Shown here: positions 42,611-52,138 of the stretch, piece after piece
Position numbering within the stretch: the stretch's first letter is position 1
Layout: each line of letters begins with the position of its first letter
DNA from: CAYVVT01 sp964454335
Lineage (GTDB): Bacteria > Fidelibacterota > UBA8477 > JABMPR01
Direction: 5' to 3'
DNA: 64,000 nt
Assembly (NCBI GenBank): GCA_964454335.1
Contig: CAYVVT010000001.1
Span: forward strand, 562,281 to 626,280
Position numbers and translations under genes: made by a program
Notes under the pieces: model-generated
What the model was told of the DNA's origin: nothing
The model's database searches: none
Seen by the model: the letters and a program-made list of their open reading frames with translations, nothing else

Positions 42611-43006
42611 TTACTCATTCCAGAATCCGAATAATGCTGAAAACACCTTTTTATCTACGAATGCTGCCAGCAAGACGCCAGTAGCATAAGCCAGGATATC
42701 AAAAGGATCGAATGTGGCACCCAGCACCTCCAAGCCAAAGAACTGGAGGATCTCGGCTAGAACAGTGATGGCCAGGATAATTCCCACCTTCACATACCAG
42801 GGACGTAGAAAGTACATGCTGGCAACGTTGATGCTCAGCAGGAAGTAGGCGGCAAATGGCAGGATAAAATCAGAGAAGTAACTGTAGTACCAGAGATACA
42901 GCTCGCCGGAGAACGCCTGGCCCAACCTGAAAGCATGGATCGACGCGATGAGCAGTTGGATCAGGATGATGATCCCAACCCGGGGGATGGAAACGGTCCT
43001 ATTCAA
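42611..43006 (-). CDS. VanZ-like membrane protein
   Basis: About 131 residues. Four spans, with the sequence pattern LRPWYVKVGIILAITVLAEILQFFGLEVLGATFDPFDILAYATGVLLAAFVD near the end, similar to VanZ family proteins (EXXQ and DxxDxxxNxxG-like motifs). The open frame extends back to 43168 inside the large beta-helix gene, but the only plausible start after that gene's end region is TTG at 43006, overlapping its stop (TTGAATAG). The start is tentative. Confidence 0.6.
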   Translation of the reverse strand: MNRTVSIPRVGIIILIQLLIASIHAFRLGQAFSGELYLWYYSYFSDFILPFAAYFLLSINVASMYFLRPWYVKVGIILAITVLAEILQFFGLEVLGATFDPFDILAYATGVLLAAFVDKKVFSALFGFWNE

Positions 43007-46000
43007 GCAGGACCATCTTGCGAGTCTCAGCAAAATCCCCCGCCTGCAGATGATAGAGATATACTCCTGCGGCTGCTGGCGTGCCCTTCTTATTGTCACC
43101 AGCCCACTGTGCCGAGTGAAGTCCAGCGCCCTGGTATTCTGAAATGAGATTCCGGACAAGTCTACCACGGAGGTCGAATATTTGCAGGCTGATGAAGGTA
43201 CCGTTCTGTAACTCGTACTGTATCATGGTGGTAGGATTGAAGGGATTCGGGTAGTTCTGCATCAGCCTGAAGCTCAACTCTCCGGGATCGTCAGCAATCC
43301 CAACTGCACATCCTGCGCCCCAGGCACCCATATTCTCACCTGATAGACCGCTGCCCAGGCAGGGAGAATTCTCTGCCAGGTGAAAGTCAGATCCTGGCGG
43401 ATGACAAAAGATGGGATCGACATCGATGTTGCCTTCGAGCCAGCCGATCACATTCTCGAATTGCTCAATACCATCCATACCCCCCATGACGTCTGAATAG
43501 GAGATATTGATGCTATTGGTCATGTTGTAGACATGAGGGAAAGCGATCTGTTCGGGTGTATTGGCCCACAAGATCGTGTTGATGAGTTCAGCCTCCACAT
43601 TACGTCCCCAGAAACCACCACCATGAAGGGCAGTATTTCCATAAAAGGTCAGATTATTAATGATTGTAGAGCATGAGTTCAGATAGATTCCACCACCTAG
43701 ATTTTCGCATATATTTTGCGCGATGGTCAACTCACGTATTGCTATCGCACCCTGGTTTGCATAGATCCCGCCACCGCGAGTTACAGCGCTATTGCCAATA
43801 ATTGACATACGCTCCAGAACCAAATCGGAATGATTGCTATAGATACCGCCGCCATTGGCTGAATTGCCACCCATGAGCGTCATCAGGGAGGCAGTAGTGT
43901 TGGAATTATAGATAAAACTGAGAACACCTGCACTGCTGTCTGCATCCAGGATCACTCCCAGCTCGGATTCTCCCAGTAGAGATATATTGTCTACCATGTA
44001 CACCGGAAACGATTCACCATTTGTCTCGGGACTATAAACACCATGTGCAAGATGAAGTATCCGGGGAGCCAGAGGATTCACCCGGGATTGTGCATAGCGA
44101 ATCGTCCGCAATGGGGATTCCAGGCTTAGTCCATCGTTATCATTACTTCCTTCAGGAGATATGTACACGTCAGATGCATATTGCTGTTCCACTGCTTCAT
44201 CGATATCAAATTCAAAAAGATGGACGGGATGAACGTAATAGGTGGTTGGATACAGAACCGTGAAGAGGTCGGCATTGCACTCTATGGGACTCTCAAGGGA
44301 TTGGATCGACTCGACGTAGATATCTATTCCAGTTTCGCTCTGGAGACCATGATTTGAGTAGATTCGGGCACTTCTGTGAATCCCGGAATTGAGGTGGGAC
44401 CTTTCTATATAGATCCCGCCACCAAGGACAGCGCTGTTATCCGAAATCTCCTGGTCGGCAAAATCAGAATTGAAGCTGGATCTTGCATAGATTCCGCCAC
44501 CTCGAATGGCAGTATTACTGACTATAATTGCACCATCAGCAGAACCGGGACCGTCGCTCCAGATCCCACCGCCTTCGTCTGCTGTATTGTTGCTGACGGT
44601 CAACCCGTGGCTGTTTACCCATGTATTATAATCGAAATATACCCCTCCTCCATGCGAAGTAGCGTAATTACCGGATACCTCTACTTCATCAAATTCTATA
44701 CGATCATCCCCATGGAATCGAAAACACATCCCACCCCCATCCCCGGCAGTATTTTCGAGAAAACTACAGTTCAGAATCTCTGGTGAGCATTCCACCGAGT
44801 AAAGCCCACCTCCCCGAGTACCCGCGGAGTTGTTGGAGACGATAATATCTACCAGCCGGGCGGTGGTGCTCGTCAGTAACATCCCGCCACCGTTAAGCTC
44901 AGCGATATTATCCCGGATTATCAGGTTTGTCAGAATGTTATCCGAATCAGTCAGATAGATCGCTCCGCCATTCTGGGACTGCCCACCCTGGAGAGTCATA
45001 TTCGCCAGGGACACTTCCTCGTTTCTCTGGCCCCAGAAAAGGTTGGCCGTACGTTCAGCGTCAAGAATGGTGGCAGAATCTGAAGCGCCAATAACACTAA
45101 CAAAATCGATGAGATACAGTGGAAAGGTCTCACCCGTAGCGGATGGACTGTAATAGCCTGCATCCAGGTAGATGCGATGAGGATCGATTTCGGTGGCGCC
45201 GATAATGCTCAGGGCATAGCTGATGGTTTTGAGGGGATCGTTTTCGTTCAGACCTCCATTCTCATCAGAACCGAAGGGGGATACATAAAGGTTAGCCTGT
45301 GTCTGTGGTAGGGCGAAATTGCGAATGTCAAACTCCAATGCGTCCTCTGGATAGGCATAGAGGTCAGTGGGGATCATCACCGAAAAAGTGTCCAAAGGCA
45401 AGGGAATAGGTTCGTTGGGACCAATGAGATAGATATCGTGACCCCGGGGAAAATCAGATGAATTCAGGTAGATGCTGCTGCGTAGGCCGATTGAAGGACT
45501 GATCCCGCCAAAGTAACCTGAGACGCCACCACCATATTGTCCAGCATGATTATGGTGTATGCTGACACCGGCAAGTGTGACGTTGGCCATATTGCAGTAG
45601 ATAGCGCCCCCATCCAGACCTGCCAGGTTATACACAAAGGTCGCATCTATCATCTCAACATTTGACCAGCCGGTTGCTGCCAATCCGCCACCGTGTAAGG
45701 ATGTGTTGTTAAGGAACTGGACACCGAGAAAGACAGGGTTCGAGGTATAGAAAAAGCAGCCACCCCCCTCGGATACTGCTGAATTTGACTCTATGATTGA
45801 ACCTGTAACTAAAATATTTGAGAACGAGGCCGCCATGCCACCACCAAAATCTGCAGCAACATTGTCACGGATGATGAGGTGATGCAGTATGGGTTCAGCC
45901 CCCAGACAGAATATCCCTCCGCCGTTCTCGGCATGGTTATCCCTGATCTCGAGCTGTTCCAGCCTGGGGCTGGCATCGCTGAGGAAGATCCCGCCTCCAT

Positions 46001-46352
46001 AGCCCGGTTCGGATGGTCCAGTTACAAAACCATTCCTTACAGTGAAATCACGCAGAACTGTGGTCGAATCGATGGGGTAGTTGTCGAAGCCCTGGATCCG
46101 GATGACCGATCCCAGAGAATCACCGTCAATGACACAACTGTCGATCCCACTGCCGAACACTTTCAAACCGATGGTCTGAGGCCAGATGAGATTCTCATGA
46201 TAAGTGCCGGACGCAACCTCGATGGTGTCACCCGCACCGGCAGCATCAAGACCTGCCTGGATGCTGGGATAATCCGAGGGTATGTAAATAGTCTCTGCCG
46301 GTAGGGAGGCGCAGCAGAACAGGAATGCAGCCGTCAGGACCGTGGTTCTCAT
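42999..46352 (-). CDS. Very large secreted parallel beta-helix protein with T9SS tail
   Basis: 1117 residues. Signal peptide at about 1-19 (LTAAFLFCCASLPAE). The body is beta-helix throughout, with many turns of the type GGGIF/GGGIYLxxxSPxLxxLxIRDNxA. Two copies of a DUF1565-like segment occur, each with VYISPEGSNDNDGLSLESPL-like then RTIxYAxS and ILDADS or LDAE. The T9SS tail is MQNYPNPFNPTTMIQYELQ, IFDLRGRLV, and a final KMVLLE. Probably a surface adhesin or carbohydrate-binding scaffold; no catalytic residues identified. Confidence 0.88.
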   Translation of the reverse strand: MRTTVLTAAFLFCCASLPAETIYIPSDYPSIQAGLDAAGAGDTIEVASGTYHENLIWPQTIGLKVFGSGIDSCVIDGDSLGSVIRIQGFDNYPIDSTTVLRDFTVRNGFVTGPSEPGYGGGIFLSDASPRLEQLEIRDNHAENGGGIFCLGAEPILHHLIIRDNVAADFGGGMAASFSNILVTGSIIESNSAVSEGGGCFFYTSNPVFLGVQFLNNTSLHGGGLAATGWSNVEMIDATFVYNLAGLDGGAIYCNMANVTLAGVSIHHNHAGQYGGGVSGYFGGISPSIGLRSSIYLNSSDFPRGHDIYLIGPNEPIPLPLDTFSVMIPTDLYAYPEDALEFDIRNFALPQTQANLYVSPFGSDENGGLNENDPLKTISYALSIIGATEIDPHRIYLDAGYYSPSATGETFPLYLIDFVSVIGASDSATILDAERTANLFWGQRNEEVSLANMTLQGGQSQNGGAIYLTDSDNILTNLIIRDNIAELNGGGMLLTSTTARLVDIIVSNNSAGTRGGGLYSVECSPEILNCSFLENTAGDGGGMCFRFHGDDRIEFDEVEVSGNYATSHGGGVYFDYNTWVNSHGLTVSNNTADEGGGIWSDGPGSADGAIIVSNTAIRGGGIYARSSFNSDFADQEISDNSAVLGGGIYIERSHLNSGIHRSARIYSNHGLQSETGIDIYVESIQSLESPIECNADLFTVLYPTTYYVHPVHLFEFDIDEAVEQQYASDVYISPEGSNDNDGLSLESPLRTIRYAQSRVNPLAPRILHLAHGVYSPETNGESFPVYMVDNISLLGESELGVILDADSSAGVLSFIYNSNTTASLMTLMGGNSANGGGIYSNHSDLVLERMSIIGNSAVTRGGGIYANQGAIAIRELTIAQNICENLGGGIYLNSCSTIINNLTFYGNTALHGGGFWGRNVEAELINTILWANTPEQIAFPHVYNMTNSINISYSDVMGGMDGIEQFENVIGWLEGNIDVDPIFCHPPGSDFHLAENSPCLGSGLSGENMGAWGAGCAVGIADDPGELSFRLMQNYPNPFNPTTMIQYELQNGTFISLQIFDLRGRLVRNLISEYQGAGLHSAQWAGDNKKGTPAAAGVYLYHLQAGDFAETRKMVLLE

Positions 46353-46358
46353 GAGCGG

Positions 46359-47540
46359 TCACTCCAGAAGTAGCAGCTTGACGGACTCCCTCCCGTCAGA
46401 GGAGGATATCTGCAGGACATATATACCTGAGCTTAGCTTGTTCCCATCAAGATCAACACCCCGCCATGTGAGGGTATGCTGCCCGATTACTTTTACCACT
46501 TCGTTGTGCTCGAAGACCCGGCGACCGATAAGATCATAAATAGTGATGGTCAGATCGGTGGGGCTGGAAAGTTCGCAACTGATAGTGGTCCGGGGATTGA
46601 AGGGATTGGGATACACACCCTTCAATCTGAATGAGGTCAGAACCGGCCAATCCTGAAGATGCAAAAGATCTGCACCGGGGAACACTGCCAATAGAACACC
46701 ATGTTCAAAGGGCTCGATCTCTGGCCCCTCGACCTGCCACTGGTAGATCCCGGGAGGGACATAATCACCGGCATCGTCCCTGAGATCCCACACCTCGACG
46801 CCATCATTGATATCGGCATCGTGCTCCAGCACACGGACGGGATCACCGCTATGATCGAAGATACTGATGGTAGCGACCTGAGGTAAATGAATGAAATGGA
46901 TACGCGGATTGAAGTGAGCCGGATCCCAGGCTGCCGCTGAGATGTAGGGATTGGGCACCGACTTGAAGTTCTGATCATCGTTGCCGTAAAAGGTAAGAAC
47001 GAAATCGGTGGCCAGTGGTTCCCCTTCGAGATTGAGAATATCCTGTATGATGAAGGTATTGCTGTCGGCGACCACCATACCAGTTCCGGTACCCTCGGGC
47101 ATCATAACCGTTGTTTCATGGAAGAAGGCAAACGAGCTGGCCTGTGAATCATACCAGCAGGAAAGAGGTGATCCATTCAAGGTGACATTCTCACAATTCC
47201 CGATGAACCATTTGCTGGAATCCGTATACATCTCCTCCAGGTAGTAATAACTCATGGGGATCAGATCTTCGGCACCCAGAGATCCCAGATCCACCGGGTG
47301 GGAGAATGTAATCACCAGGCCTGAACTGGAGAAAACCGTATCTCCCTCCTGGATCGTTTGGGCCACCACCTCCAGGATCTCGCGGTCATTCACATGGGAT
47401 GTTTTTGGTTTCATACCTTTCGTATGAAATAGTGAATTAGCGCTGGATGCTACCACCCGATCCGGAGCTTGAGACCACCCTGTCGACAGGAAATAGAATA
47501 TGCTGCAGACCAGGACCAGGAGTCGAGCACCTGAGTTCAT
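46359..47540 (-). CDS. Secreted protein with T9SS sorting tail
   Basis: 393 residues from the ATG at 47540, chosen because the signal peptide (MNSGARLLVLVCSIFYFLSTGWSQA) starts there; the frame is open to 47642. The mature N-terminus is not recognised. The middle carries a FlgD-like Ig segment (VATISIFDHSGDPVRVLEHD, WDLRDDAGDYVPPGIYQWQV). The end is YPNPFNPRTTISCELS...YDLIGRRVFEH...GVDLDGNKLSSGIYVLQI and LLLE, a second FlgD-like fold and sorting tail. It lies just upstream of the 1117-residue gene (6 bases), so they are cotranscribed. Confidence 0.8.
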   Translation of the reverse strand: MNSGARLLVLVCSIFYFLSTGWSQAPDRVVASSANSLFHTKGMKPKTSHVNDREILEVVAQTIQEGDTVFSSSGLVITFSHPVDLGSLGAEDLIPMSYYYLEEMYTDSSKWFIGNCENVTLNGSPLSCWYDSQASSFAFFHETTVMMPEGTGTGMVVADSNTFIIQDILNLEGEPLATDFVLTFYGNDDQNFKSVPNPYISAAAWDPAHFNPRIHFIHLPQVATISIFDHSGDPVRVLEHDADINDGVEVWDLRDDAGDYVPPGIYQWQVEGPEIEPFEHGVLLAVFPGADLLHLQDWPVLTSFRLKGVYPNPFNPRTTISCELSSPTDLTITIYDLIGRRVFEHNEVVKVIGQHTLTWRGVDLDGNKLSSGIYVLQISSSDGRESVKLLLLE

Positions 47541-47735
47541 TCTGCAAATACAGGACGGACCAGTCGCTCGGGCAAATGCTCGTTCTAGCATACCTGAGAG
47601 ATCCAGGTTCGGATTGCTGGATTCAAGGGTGGTTCTTCTCACTGTCCCCCCTTCAGATTGTTTCTGCCAGGCGTAATTTAGCCGCTACGGCAGGTTGATG
47701 AAGCCGAATTTTGGTGCCTGACTGAGTAACGCCTT

Positions 47736-47763
47736 TAAAAAAGCCCGGTGGAACCCGGGCTCT
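47736..47763 (-). terminator. Intrinsic terminator after the TonB-domain gene
   Basis: On the minus strand AGCCCGG and CCGGGCT arms with a GTTCCA loop, followed by six T. Confidence 0.85.
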
Positions 47764-47792
47764 GGTAGATCTGCGTTGTGGACAGCCAGGTT

Positions 47793-48233
47793 CTATTCTT
47801 TCTTCTCCATCGTTCCCTGCATGTCCTTTTCCTGGAGATGGAATTTGACTGGAATTGTGATCCACACTTCGACTGGTTCTCCATCGCGCATGGCGGGATT
47901 CCAGGGTATGCCTTCGATTGCTGTGACGGCCGCTTCATTGAGACCTCCTTCGGCAACGCCTTCCAGGATCGTGGATCCTCCGGCACGACCATCCGTTGAG
48001 ATGATGGTCTGCACCATGACGGTCCCTTCGATCCCCGCCTTCCGGGCCGGCTCAGGATACTCGAGCTTCCCGTAGAGGGCGGCATAGTCGCCCACCGGGG
48101 AGGGTGCCGTGTCGTATTCCACAAATTTCGGCTGTCCGCCCTTGTCACTATGGGTGTCATCGATCCATTTACAGCCCACCATGACGATGAAGATGCTGAC
48201 AATCACCAGCGCTCCCAGATAATGTTTCCTCAT
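47793..48233 (-). CDS. TonB C-terminal-domain lipoprotein
   Basis: 146 residues from the ATG at 48233, with GAGGTG 7 bases upstream; the frame is open 27 bases further. Signal peptide with lipobox VMVGC. The TonB C-terminal domain is clear: LEYPEPARKAGIEGTVMVQTIISTDGRAGGSTILEG, then LNEAAVTAIEGIPWNPAMRDGEPVEVWITIPVKFHL. Unlike a true TonB it has no long Pro-rich spacer, so it looks like a TonB-fold lipoprotein rather than the energy transducer itself. Confidence 0.88.
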   Translation of the reverse strand: MRKHYLGALVIVSIFIVMVGCKWIDDTHSDKGGQPKFVEYDTAPSPVGDYAALYGKLEYPEPARKAGIEGTVMVQTIISTDGRAGGSTILEGVAEGGLNEAAVTAIEGIPWNPAMRDGEPVEVWITIPVKFHLQEKDMQGTMEKKE

Positions 48234-48464
48234 TTGCTCACCTCTTCCTTGAATGATCATTCACCTGTGTACGAGTTATATCTCTAGATACGCAGGAAAC
48301 ACTTCTCCTGTTTACATACCACGCTGATAGATCTGGCTTGGATGGATGGGCTGATCGCTTCCTCTTGAGTTGTGCGCTCCCGGGTCCTGTCTAACTTTGA
48401 TGCGAACGGCTGAGGTGGTAAACCTTCGCCCCATTCCCATTCTGTCAAGAGGAGCGCAACACGC

Positions 48465-49505
48465 ATGAGAGCAGCTGTCTATTCTGAGTTTGAGAAACCC
48501 CTGACCATCCAGAATGTCCCTGATCCGGAACCGGCTGTTACAGGCGCCGTCATCCGTGTTGAAGCTACCGGTCTGTGTCTGAGTGACTGGCATGGCTGGA
48601 TGGGCAATGATCCGGATATCAGCCTGCCGCATGTGCCCGGTCACGAGTTCGCCGGCGTCATCGTTGCGCTGGGTAAAGAAGTCCGGGGCTGGAATATAGG
48701 TGACAGGGTCACGGTACCCTTTGTCTGCGGTTGCGGGACCTGTCCCCAATGTGAATCCGGGAACCATCAGGTCTGTGACCGGCAGTTCCAGCCCGGTTTC
48801 ACCCATTGGGGTTCGTTTGCCGAGTACGTGGCCGTCGATCATGCCGACGTGAACCTGGTTGCCCTGCCTCCAGCAATCGATTTTGTCTCGGCAGCGAGTC
48901 TGGGCTGCCGTTTTGCCACAGCTTTCAGGGCTATGGTTTATCAGGGGCGTGTTTCAGCGGGACAAATGGTGGCTGTGCATGGCTGTGGTGGTATCGGGCT
49001 ATCGGCCATCATGATCGCCAAAGCCCTGGGTGCCCGGGTGGTGGCCATCGATATCCAGGATGAGAAACTGGATTTTGCAAAAACGGTTGGTGCTGATGAA
49101 ACCATCAATGCAAGTGAAGACGGTGAGGTCGTTCATCAGGTGAGGGAATTCAGTGACGGTGGTGTGCATGTTTCCATCGATGCACTGGGTGATCCGGTGA
49201 CCTGTTTCAACTCGATCGCAAATCTCCGGAAGCGCGGTCGACACATCCAGGTGGGAGTGATGCCCCTCGATCATCATCACCCCATGGTACCCATGGACCG
49301 GGTGATGACGCATGAACTGGAAATTGTCGGCAGCCATGGCATGCAGGCCCATCGCTACCCGGAACTGCTGGGGATGATCGAGGAAGGGAAGCTGGAGCCG
49401 CAAAAACTGGTGAGCGAGACCATCAGCCTGGAGGACTCAATGTCAAGGCTGGTGAATATGGATAATTTCAACGGGACGGGTGTTACGGTGATCGATTCTT
49501 TCTGA
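48465..49505 (+). CDS. Zinc-dependent alcohol dehydrogenase (MDR family)
   Basis: 346 residues with AGAGGAG ahead of the ATG. Catalytic zinc site: Cys38 in GLCLSDWHGW, His60-Glu61 in VPGHEF, and Cys in LGCRFATAF. The structural zinc cysteines are C90, C93, C96 and C104 in CGTCPQC...NHQVC. Rossmann motif VHGCGGIGLSAI. Oxidises an alcohol or reduces an aldehyde with NAD(P); substrate cannot be read. It stands alone, divergent from the TonB-domain gene and convergent with the beta-helix gene. Confidence 0.93.
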   Translation: MRAAVYSEFEKPLTIQNVPDPEPAVTGAVIRVEATGLCLSDWHGWMGNDPDISLPHVPGHEFAGVIVALGKEVRGWNIGDRVTVPFVCGCGTCPQCESGNHQVCDRQFQPGFTHWGSFAEYVAVDHADVNLVALPPAIDFVSAASLGCRFATAFRAMVYQGRVSAGQMVAVHGCGGIGLSAIMIAKALGARVVAIDIQDEKLDFAKTVGADETINASEDGEVVHQVREFSDGGVHVSIDALGDPVTCFNSIANLRKRGRHIQVGVMPLDHHHPMVPMDRVMTHELEIVGSHGMQAHRYPELLGMIEEGKLEPQKLVSETISLEDSMSRLVNMDNFNGTGVTVIDSF

Positions 49506-49564
49506 CGATTTGATCCGGGACTACTTCACCATCTGCGCGTTACAACAGCAGCCGAGGATGCCTG

Positions 49565-50653
49565 TTACTCGATCACTGCATTCCTGAGATACGCATTGAT
49601 CCCCAGCTTGACCGTTTCCGGAACGCGTACTGCTTCAGTTGCAATATCGTGGTTGAGAAACCAGTTATGATGTATCTCGCACCTTTTCTCCGGAACACCT
49701 CGGATAGCTATCGGTCTTTTACGTGCTCGAAAGGTGTTATTGTAGATCTCAATGGAAGTCCCCGCAATGTCGGTACCGTCCTTCCGATCCCTGCCGCCAT
49801 GCATGTCAAAGCAATGACTGAGCGATTCCCCCTGTTCGATGTTGTGACGTGCCACATAACTGCAACCAGACTTACCAGTTCCCGCGATGGAATGGCGATT
49901 CCAATTGAATGCGTTGTATTCGATCACGGACGAGGATCTGTCGTGACAGATGCCATATCCCAATCCATTGTACTGGCAGTGATGGATGAAGTTGTGATGG
50001 ATCTGGTGATCAACACCGGCAAAAAGGTAGATGGCCGCATGCCCGAAAGCCGATAATTCGCAGTTGTCGACCTCAAGGCCGGAGTACAGGGTGGTTATAC
50101 CCTTGGATATGGGGAACTTATAGTAGTAATCGTGACCACCACCGTTCTCGCCAAACGACAGGCGATGATGGTCGAGATAGCGCTTGGGATTCGGTCCCTG
50201 CAGGCGCAATCCGGTGACGCGGACATTTGGTCCCATAGCCCGGATCATGACGGGGGTGTCCAGAGCGTCACTGGTGAGTAAAGCACCCGGAGAACCGTAT
50301 CTCCCCCGGTCACTCGCCAAGGTGACACCTGCAGGTATCTCGATAATGAGTTTCTCGATAAAGACTCGGGCCGTGAGATCGATCTCAACGTCTCCAGGAA
50401 TGAAAACGACCTCACCTGCTTTGGCCATTGACAGTGCCTGAAGCAGGGAATCCAGAACCTCAACGGTGTAATCACCTGTGGTGATGATGTTCGCATAACC
50501 GCTTCCACCACCAATGGGTCCACGCTCGTCAGGTTTTGCTCCGAATATGGAATTCCCGATCTCCACCCAGGTCTGGTCCATTTCCGCAAAACAAGGAATT
50601 GGTGCACAGAGAAGGATCAGACCTGCAATGAAAGTATTCATCGGGTGCTTCAA
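49565..50653 (-). CDS. Secreted parallel beta-helix protein, pectate-lyase-like fold
   Basis: 362 residues. TTG start at 50653 gives an overlap with the upstream stop (TTGA) and has GGGGAAAG at good spacing; an ATG at 50641 is the alternative. Signal peptide ending CFAEMDQ. The body follows right-handed beta-helix turns: YTVEVLDSLLQALSMAKAGEVVFIPGDVEIDLT, IRAMGPNVRVTGLRLQGPN, HQIHHNFIHHCQYNGLGYGI, IEYNAFNWNRHSIAGTGKSGCSYVARHN and IEIYNNTFRARKRPIAI. Possibly a polysaccharide lyase or hydrolase on uronic acids; catalytic residues not pinned down. Coupled to the DapA-family gene. Confidence 0.8.
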   Translation of the reverse strand: MKHPMNTFIAGLILLCAPIPCFAEMDQTWVEIGNSIFGAKPDERGPIGGGSGYANIITTGDYTVEVLDSLLQALSMAKAGEVVFIPGDVEIDLTARVFIEKLIIEIPAGVTLASDRGRYGSPGALLTSDALDTPVMIRAMGPNVRVTGLRLQGPNPKRYLDHHRLSFGENGGGHDYYYKFPISKGITTLYSGLEVDNCELSAFGHAAIYLFAGVDHQIHHNFIHHCQYNGLGYGICHDRSSSVIEYNAFNWNRHSIAGTGKSGCSYVARHNIEQGESLSHCFDMHGGRDRKDGTDIAGTSIEIYNNTFRARKRPIAIRGVPEKRCEIHHNWFLNHDIATEAVRVPETVKLGINAYLRNAVIE

Positions 50654-51612
50654 GTGACTTTCCCCTTCTGTATCTTCAGCTCGCCTGTTTCAGGAGTGAG
50701 TTGAACGAACTTAGTGAGAGACAGTGATAAGCTGCGCTGTTCAGATTCCGACAAGCCAACCAGAGGTGGACGAATATTCAACCAGCCGTCGTCACCGGTC
50801 TGGTTCCACAGGAATCCCTTCAATGCGGCGACCAGTGGATATTGCTCGAACGCCTCGCGGATATTCAGAATGTCCCTCTGTCGTTGTTCAACGTCCTCGA
50901 TCCCACGATACCAGGCATCGAATGCGTTGCGGATAGCGGCGGCATTGGCGTTTGCAGTTGCACTGATACAACCTGCACCACCTGATCGCAGGGCCGACAG
51001 CAGGTATCTCTCTGAGCCGGGGAAAATGGCCATTCCCGGGAAATGTTGAAGCAGAGCCTCAGTAGGTGCCCAATCACCGGAACTGTCCTTGACTCCTGCG
51101 ATGATCTCACCAAAGGACTGACGCAGGCCTTGTATCAACTTCACAGGTATGGGGACGCCAGAGAGAAAAGGGAAGTGGTACAGGAACAATCTGAGCCGGG
51201 ATTCACCCGACCTCTCGATGATCTGCGCGTAGTATTGGTAAACGCCTTCCTCACGGACATTCTTATAAAAGAAAGGGGGCATCAGTAAAATATTGAAGCA
51301 ATGCATATCCACGGCGTGTTCAATGAGCTGCAGGGTGTCGGACAGAGAACTGCAGCTGGCGCCTACCATGATCCGTTCTCCAGGCACCTCCCGTTCAAGG
51401 ACGCCCTGCAAGCCCCTGCAGCGTTCTTTGACAGAAAACGAAACAGCCTCACCGGTGGTGCCGAATAACACCACACCATGGCATCCAGAATTCAATAATG
51501 TGTGAACATGTTGACCCAAAACAGAGTGGTTGATGGACAGATCAGGAAAAAGGGGTGTTACTGTAGGACACCAGATTCCCCATGCAGGTAGTTGTTTGAT
51601 CAACTGATCCAT
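50650..51612 (-). CDS. Dihydrodipicolinate synthase/N-acetylneuraminate lyase family (DapA-like aldolase)
   Basis: 320 residues from the ATG at 51612 (an in-frame TTG lies 9 bases upstream). Class I aldolase marks: FGTTGEAVSFSVKER, LMPPFFYK, the Tyr in LFLYHFPFLSG, and the Schiff-base lysine in GVKDSSGDW, with GGAGCISATANAN later. The family includes DapA, sialic acid lyase and 2-keto-3-deoxy-sugar-acid aldolases. Coupling to a secreted beta-helix carbohydrate-type protein favours a sugar-acid aldolase over lysine synthesis, by inference. Confidence 0.85.
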   Translation of the reverse strand: MDQLIKQLPAWGIWCPTVTPLFPDLSINHSVLGQHVHTLLNSGCHGVVLFGTTGEAVSFSVKERCRGLQGVLEREVPGERIMVGASCSSLSDTLQLIEHAVDMHCFNILLMPPFFYKNVREEGVYQYYAQIIERSGESRLRLFLYHFPFLSGVPIPVKLIQGLRQSFGEIIAGVKDSSGDWAPTEALLQHFPGMAIFPGSERYLLSALRSGGAGCISATANANAAAIRNAFDAWYRGIEDVEQRQRDILNIREAFEQYPLVAALKGFLWNQTGDDGWLNIRPPLVGLSESEQRSLSLSLTKFVQLTPETGELKIQKGKVT

Positions 51613-51621
51613 GTATAGCAA

Positions 51622-52002
51622 TACACCTTATCTGTTGGAGGGCACGCTGCCGAAATTTAGAGCACAGCTTCGTATTTGTGATCCAAATATTCCATAAAAT
51701 GGTGCTTGTTAAGGATATTCCACAATTCTGCTGTTTCCCCGAGAATTATCAGAATGTGGATGTTCTCCGAACAGATGAACATTTCTGCAATCCGGTGAAA
51801 CCCAGTCTCTTAAAGGATTCCCATTGTAAAACGAAACCGGCGATGATATTATCAGCGGCTTTTAGGCTATGCAGTTACTCTGGCCAGTCTACGCCCTACC
51901 AGGTCGTGATATGTCGGGCAGGCAGCTGGTTAGAGGTTTGGAATAGCTTCGGCCCGTCTTCGCCCTTTGGGCTTCGCCGTGGCCTGTCGCAAAGCAAGCT
52001 TT
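51622..52002. other. Non-coding leader region of tRNA-Arg
   Basis: 381 bases with no supported gene. An open frame on the minus strand over the tRNA is spurious. The last 60 bases (CTTCGGCCCGTCTTCGCC...AAAGCAAGCTTTGCT) are rich in small inverted repeats and resemble a repeat tract that also occurs after the tRNA. No clear -35/-10 pair. Confidence 0.4.
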
Positions 52003-52076
52003 GCTCCGGTAGCTCAGCTGGATAGAGCAACAGATTTCTAATCTGTAGGTCACAGGTTCGAGTCCTGTCCGGAGTG
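52003..52076 (+). tRNA. tRNA-Arg(TCT)
   Basis: 74 bases. Acceptor arms GCTCCGG and CCGGAGT (one G-U closing pair), D-arm TAGCTCAGCTGGATAGAGC, anticodon arm ACAGA-TTTCTAA-TCTGT with anticodon TCT, TpsiC arm CAGGTTCGAGTCCTG and discriminator G. CCA is not encoded. It reads AGA (and AGG by wobble). Confidence 0.97.
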
Positions 52077-52078
52077 CG

Positions 52079-52138
52079 ACGCAAAGGTTCGCTGGACCTT
52101 TGCGTTAAGCAGAAGCACCTCTGAGGAGGTGCTTCTGC
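52079..52138 (+). terminator. Two perfect hairpins directly after tRNA-Arg
   Basis: First, ACGCAAAGGT and ACCTTTGCGT (10 bp, 7-base loop, 52079-52105). Second, GCAGAAGCACCTC and GAGGTGCTTCTGC (13 bp, TGAG loop, 52109-52138). No T-tract follows. They may end transcription or mark the 3' end for processing. Confidence 0.6.
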
